A DNA stretch of 64,000 nucleotides from contig CAVOKW010000010.1 in the NCBI GenBank assembly GCA_963696585.1, forward strand, positions 62,001 through 126,000. The letters are read 5' to 3'. Numbering within the stretch: position 1 is the first letter of the stretch; every line of letters starts with the position of its first letter. Below the pieces are notes generated by a model. It was not told the DNA's origin. It did no database searches and was given only the letters and a program-made list of their open reading frames with translations. The position numbers and the translations under genes were made by a program. The DNA comes from Parvibaculum sp963696585. GTDB lineage: Bacteria; Pseudomonadota; Alphaproteobacteria; Parvibaculales; Parvibaculaceae. This document shows positions 60,448 through 64,000 of the stretch, one piece after another.

Positions 60448-60768
60448 AGCGTTTTCCTCTTGGCGGAAGTCTCCGCCCAAATGTTTCAGACAGTCCCCTG
60501 ACAGGGTCGCGATCTGTGTCGGGCCCCCCCTAGCTTCCTTATCAGAATCTCCAGGCGCCCGCTGGGATGTTAGAGAGAAATGGGGGCACTTTGCCACCGT
60601 CAAACAGTGAAAACTGAAAGAATCTTTTTTGTTTTCTACCCAAAATGCCTCAAACCGGGTGTTGAATATGTTCAGCACGCTCAGCGAGGGTGAAAATCAC
60701 CCCCCTTGCAGCCTTTCTGCTGCACACGCTAACTAATGAAAACCACATGAAAACAATTGGCGGGACCC
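60448..60768. other. Intergenic region between divergent repeat-protein and mmsA genes
   Basis: No gene is seen. A perfect hairpin GGCGGA/TCCGCC (60462-60477) lies in the leader of the minus-strand gene. A possible mmsA promoter lies near the right end. Confidence 0.5.
60706..60734 (+). promoter_or_regulatory. Possible promoter for mmsA
   Basis: TTGCAG (60706-60711) and CTAACT (60729-60734) are 17 bases apart and end 34 bases before the mmsA ATG. Confidence 0.3.
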
Positions 60769-62271
60769 ATGGCGAACGAATTGACACATTTCATCGGCGG
60801 CATTCATGTCAGGGGGGCAAGCGGACGCTTCTGTGATGTGACAAATCCAAATACGGGAGAAGTGACCGGCCGAACGCCTCTGGCCACGACAGCTGAACTG
60901 CGCTCAGCCGTGGAGGTCGCGGCCAAGGCCTTCCCTGATTGGGCGGCGACCAATCCGCAACGCCGGGCGCGCGTGATGTTCGAATTCAAACGCCTGCTGG
61001 AAGACAATATGCAGGAACTCGCCGAAATGCTCTCTGCCGAGCATGGCAAGGTGATTGCTGATTCCAAGGGCGACATTCAGCGCGGCCTGGAAGTCATCGA
61101 ATTTGCCTGTGGCATTCCGCATTTGATGAAGGGCGAGTTTACCGAGGGCGCAGGTCCCGGCATCGACATGTATTCGATGCGCCAACCGCTTGGCGTGGTC
61201 GCCGGCATCACGCCTTTCAATTTCCCCGCCATGATCCCGATGTGGATGTTTGGCGTGGCGATTGCCTGTGGCAACACCTTCATCTGCAAGCCATCGGAAA
61301 AAGACCCCTCTCTCCCGCTTCGCCTTGCCGAACTCTTCATGGCGGCGGGCGCGCCAGCCGGTGTGCTCAATGTCGTCAATGGCGACAAGGAGGCTGTGGA
61401 TGCCATATTGAGTGATCCTCTCATTCAGGCGGTGAGTTTTGTCGGCTCCTCCAACATCGCGCAGTATGTCTATGCAACGGGCGCGGCGCATGGCAAGCGC
61501 GTACAGGCCATGGGCGGAGCCAAGAACCATGCCATCATCATGCCGGATGCCGATATGGATCAGGTGGTGAATGATCTGATCGGCGCGGGCTATGGCTCGG
61601 CGGGCGAGCGGTGCATGGCAATTTCCGTTGCGGTGCCGGTTGGCGAAGAGACGGCCAATCGCCTGATCGAGAAACTTGTGCCGCGCGTGCAGGCCCTGAA
61701 AGTAGGTCCTTCGACCGCCTCCGATTCTGACTATGGACCCGTCATCAGCAAGGCGCATCTCGACAAGGTGCAAGGCTATATCGATCTGGGCGTCAAGGAA
61801 GGGGCGAGCCTGCTTGTCGATGGCCGCGGGTTCAAGCTGCAGGGCTATGAGAACGGCTTTTTCATGGGCGGCTCGCTGTTCGACAATGTCACGCCCGACA
61901 TGACGATCTATAAGGATGAGATTTTCGGACCCGTGCTCAGCGTGGTTCGCGCCAGGACATTTGACGAGGCGGCTGAATTGCCGACCAAGCATCAATATGG
62001 CAATGGCGTGGCGATCTTCACGCGCGATGGCGATGCGGCGCGGACATTCGCCTCCAAGGTCCAGGTTGGCATGGTTGGCATCAATGTGCCGATCCCCGTG
62101 CCGCTGGCCTATCACTCGTTTGGCGGCTGGAAGCGATCAGCCTTCGGTGACACAAACCAGCATGGCACCGAGGGCGTCAAGTTCTGGACCAAGGTCAAGA
62201 CCGTGACCTCGCGCTGGCCGACAGGTGGCGTCAAGGAGGGCTCATCCTTTGTTATTCCGACAATGAAGTGA
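60769..62271 (+). CDS. mmsA: Methylmalonate-semialdehyde dehydrogenase (CoA-acylating)
   Basis: 500 residues from the ATG at 60769. Aldehyde-dehydrogenase fold with GVVAGITPFNFPAMIPMWMF, FVGSSNIAQYVY and the catalytic Cys in SAGERCMAIS. The MmsA class converts (methyl)malonate semialdehyde to propionyl- or acetyl-CoA in valine, beta-alanine or inositol breakdown. It stands alone here. Confidence 0.95.
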   Translation: MANELTHFIGGIHVRGASGRFCDVTNPNTGEVTGRTPLATTAELRSAVEVAAKAFPDWAATNPQRRARVMFEFKRLLEDNMQELAEMLSAEHGKVIADSKGDIQRGLEVIEFACGIPHLMKGEFTEGAGPGIDMYSMRQPLGVVAGITPFNFPAMIPMWMFGVAIACGNTFICKPSEKDPSLPLRLAELFMAAGAPAGVLNVVNGDKEAVDAILSDPLIQAVSFVGSSNIAQYVYATGAAHGKRVQAMGGAKNHAIIMPDADMDQVVNDLIGAGYGSAGERCMAISVAVPVGEETANRLIEKLVPRVQALKVGPSTASDSDYGPVISKAHLDKVQGYIDLGVKEGASLLVDGRGFKLQGYENGFFMGGSLFDNVTPDMTIYKDEIFGPVLSVVRARTFDEAAELPTKHQYGNGVAIFTRDGDAARTFASKVQVGMVGINVPIPVPLAYHSFGGWKRSAFGDTNQHGTEGVKFWTKVKTVTSRWPTGGVKEGSSFVIPTMK

Positions 62272-62280
62272 TGATTGCCT

Positions 62281-63108
62281 ATGATCGATCTTGATCGTTA
62301 TCTGGCGCGGATCGGCTATGCCGGTCCGCGTGACGCCACGCTGGAGGTGTTGAAGGCGCTGCATTTTGCGCATTCAACATCGATCCCGTTTGAAAATCTC
62401 GATGTGCTCGCCAGGCGACCGATCCGGCTTGATCCGGCTTCACTGCAAAAGAAGTTGATAGAGGACAGGCGCGGAGGTTACTGCTTCGAGTTGAATGGCC
62501 TGTTTCTGGCGGCGCTGAGAGCCATGGGCTTTGAGGTCACGCCTTTCATCGGCCGCGTGCGCTGGATGCAGCCCGAGGATATCGCCACGGCCCGGACGCA
62601 TATGCTGATGCGGGTCGATCTTCCCGAGGGCCCCTATATTGCGGATATCGGCTTTGGCGGTCTCACCATGACCGGCCCCATCCGGTTTGTCTGTGATCTT
62701 GAACAGGCCACACCTCATGAGCCAAGACGTCTTCTGGCGCGCAGCGACGGCTATGAGTTGCAGGGCAAGCTTGGTGAGGCATGGGTGAGCATCTATCACT
62801 TCACCGAGGAAGTGCAATCGCCGGCCGATTACGAATTGTCGAGCTGGTACACATCGACCCATCCTGACTCCCTTTTCGTCCAGCATCTGATTGCCGCGCG
62901 GCCATTTGCGGATCGTCGTGTGACGCTCTTCAATACCAATCTGGCAATCCGTGGTCTGAATGGTCAGGTCGAGAGCCACAAGCTCGAAACAGTGGCTGAT
63001 ATTGCCCAGGCGCTTCGTGAGCATCTTGGGCTGCCGCTGAGCGTTGAGGAACAGACGGTCATGCTTGCGCCATACATGGACGCCTGGCTGGCCCTCCAGG
63101 CGGGCTGA
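62281..63108 (+). CDS. nat: Arylamine N-acetyltransferase
   Basis: 275 residues from the ATG at 62281; an in-frame TTG (62275) precedes it. The catalytic triad is complete: C68 in RGGYCFELN, H107 in ARTHMLM and D122 in ADIGFGG. The enzyme transfers acetyl from acetyl-CoA to arylamines or hydrazines. It starts nine bases after mmsA and is probably co-transcribed. Confidence 0.95.
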   Translation: MIDLDRYLARIGYAGPRDATLEVLKALHFAHSTSIPFENLDVLARRPIRLDPASLQKKLIEDRRGGYCFELNGLFLAALRAMGFEVTPFIGRVRWMQPEDIATARTHMLMRVDLPEGPYIADIGFGGLTMTGPIRFVCDLEQATPHEPRRLLARSDGYELQGKLGEAWVSIYHFTEEVQSPADYELSSWYTSTHPDSLFVQHLIAARPFADRRVTLFNTNLAIRGLNGQVESHKLETVADIAQALREHLGLPLSVEEQTVMLAPYMDAWLALQAG

Positions 63109-63182
63109 TTGGCTCACGCATGGAAGCGGCGTGACGCGCCGTTGATTTCGGGGTATTTCCTGCTGGTTGTGTGTCGGGAACT

Positions 63183-64000
63183 GTGATCGGGGCGTTGGGC
63201 ATGGCCAAAGGGCCGCTTCGTGCGTATCGGGAAAAGGTCAAACGCGGCGAGATCGCGGCTGATGAGGCGCAGGCGCAAGTTGCCGCGCATTTGCAACATC
63301 TTGCCGATGTGCTTCAGCGCTGGCGTCCGGGACGTCGCGTCGGGCCGCTCGCCTTTTTGGGGATTGGCCGCAAGGTCACGCCACCTGAAGGGCTTTATAT
63401 CTGGGGCGGTGTCGGGCGTGGCAAGTCCATGCTGATGGACCTGTTTTTCAATACGGTCAGCATCTCGCCCAAACGACGCGTTCATTTTCATGCCTTCATG
63501 CAGGAGGTTCATGGCCTGATCCATGACTGGCGGCAGAGGGAGAAGGCTGGCAAGGTCAAGGGATCTGATCCCATCCCGCCCGTTGCTGCCCAGATCGCCC
63601 GGCAGGCTGCGCTTTTATGCTTTGACGAGTTTCAGGTGCATGACATAGCCGACGCCTCCATTCTCGGACGACTCTTCGAGCAACTGTTCGAGTTGGGCGT
63701 GGTGGTGGTCACGACCTCCAATCGTCCGCCTGAGGATCTTTATAAGGGGGGGCTCAACCGGCAGCGCTTCCTGCCTTTCATCGATCTCGTGAAAGCCCGC
63801 ATGAGCGTGTTGTTGCTGGATAGCCAGACGGATTATCGGCTCGATCGCATCAAGGGTCTGCCGGTCTATTACACGCCCTGCGATGCCGCGGCGGCACGCG
63901 CACTGGACGAGACTTTTTACAAACTCACCGATCAGGCGCAGGGGGAACCTGCGGTACTTGATGTGCATGGCCGGGCGCTGGATGTGCCGGAGGCAGCCCA
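63183..64000 (+). CDS. zapE: Cell division protein ZapE (AFG1-like ATPase), 3'-truncated by the window
   Basis: The frame opens at a GTG at 63183 or, more likely, the ATG at 63201 and runs off the right edge. From the ATG, MAKGPLRAYREKV begins the protein. Walker A is GGVGRGKSM, Walker B is LLCFDEFQVHD, and TTSNRPPEDLYKGGLNRQRF is the family block. ZapE/AFG1 proteins act at the membrane in division and protein quality control. About 266 residues are visible; the C-terminal part is missing. Confidence 0.93.
   Translation, partial: MIGALGMAKGPLRAYREKVKRGEIAADEAQAQVAAHLQHLADVLQRWRPGRRVGPLAFLGIGRKVTPPEGLYIWGGVGRGKSMLMDLFFNTVSISPKRRVHFHAFMQEVHGLIHDWRQREKAGKVKGSDPIPPVAAQIARQAALLCFDEFQVHDIADASILGRLFEQLFELGVVVVTTSNRPPEDLYKGGLNRQRFLPFIDLVKARMSVLLLDSQTDYRLDRIKGLPVYYTPCDAAAARALDETFYKLTDQAQGEPAVLDVHGRALDVPEAA

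Noticed and set aside
1..64000. tRNA, rRNA, insertion sequences or prophage genes
   Set aside because: No tRNA arm signature, rRNA segment, transposase, integrase or structural phage gene was found on reading the window.

Overview
The window is a chromosomal segment of an alphaproteobacterium, most likely of the order Hyphomicrobiales (Rhizobiales). This rests on gene content and order, since no rRNA or tRNA gene is present. The supporting content is: the block ffh-rpsP-rimM-trmD-rplS running into leuCDB-asd, sdhCDAB, ccmABCD-ccmG, the dapF-mtaB-ftsY-yciB chain, an IalB-family protein, a DUF2794 protein, an SDR of the HSD17B10 type, and a pair of ethylmalonyl-CoA-pathway-type genes. Base composition is moderately high GC with a strong G/C preference at third codon positions. 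The exception is an AT-richer patch at about 1.2-2.9 kb that carries an AAA/DUF4143 ATPase and looks imported.

Layout. 0-2.9 kb: the 3' end of a membrane-embedded serine-hydrolase homologue, then the DUF4143 ATPase. 2.9-6.7 kb (minus): ppa, argG, rlmN, ialB. 7-12.5 kb: quinone oxidoreductase, an SGNH-fold protein without catalytic residues, an EstB-like serine hydrolase, YkvA, HSD10-type SDR, phhB, thpR. 12.6-16.7 kb: a tesA-like arylesterase divergent from a YbbA/YbbP-type ABC exporter. 16.8-19.2 kb: BI-1 protein, DUF2794, a structured intergenic region, an SDR. 19.3-24.1 kb: a four-gene GldA/GldF/GldG/DUF4340 transporter operon. 24.3-27.5 kb: an aconitase with a long histone-H1-like N-terminal tail. 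27.7-31.5 kb: crotonase plus cytochrome c maturation genes. 31.5-38.3 kb: MarR regulator, Nudix hydrolase, yciB/ftsY/mtaB/dapF, trhO, cinA. 38.3-44.9 kb: DEAD-box helicase, ffh, rpsP-rimM-trmD-rplS. 45-49.4 kb: leuC, leuD, leuB, asd. 49.7-51.9 kb: an ammonium-transporter/histidine-kinase fusion. 52-54.7 kb: CoA-ester lyase, TfoX-like protein, mesaconyl-CoA-hydratase-like protein. 54.8-58.2 kb: sdhCDAB. 58.5-60.0 kb: a three-gene arsenic operon (arsR-arsC-aquaglyceroporin). 60.1-64 kb: a repeat-rich membrane-anchored protein, mmsA, nat and the start of zapE.

Most of the window is housekeeping DNA. Central carbon metabolism (acnA, sdh, the mcl/mch pair, mmsA), leucine and lysine/threonine precursor synthesis (leu, asd, dapF) and the co-translational targeting machinery (ffh, ftsY) are all represented. 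The most unusual items are the histone-tailed aconitase with an in-frame TTG codon where a normal aconitase would begin, the Amt-histidine kinase fusion, the catalytically empty SGNH protein, and a recurring pattern of Lys/Ala/Pro-rich tails on otherwise ordinary proteins. All calls come from reading the sequence and translations; no database search was run.
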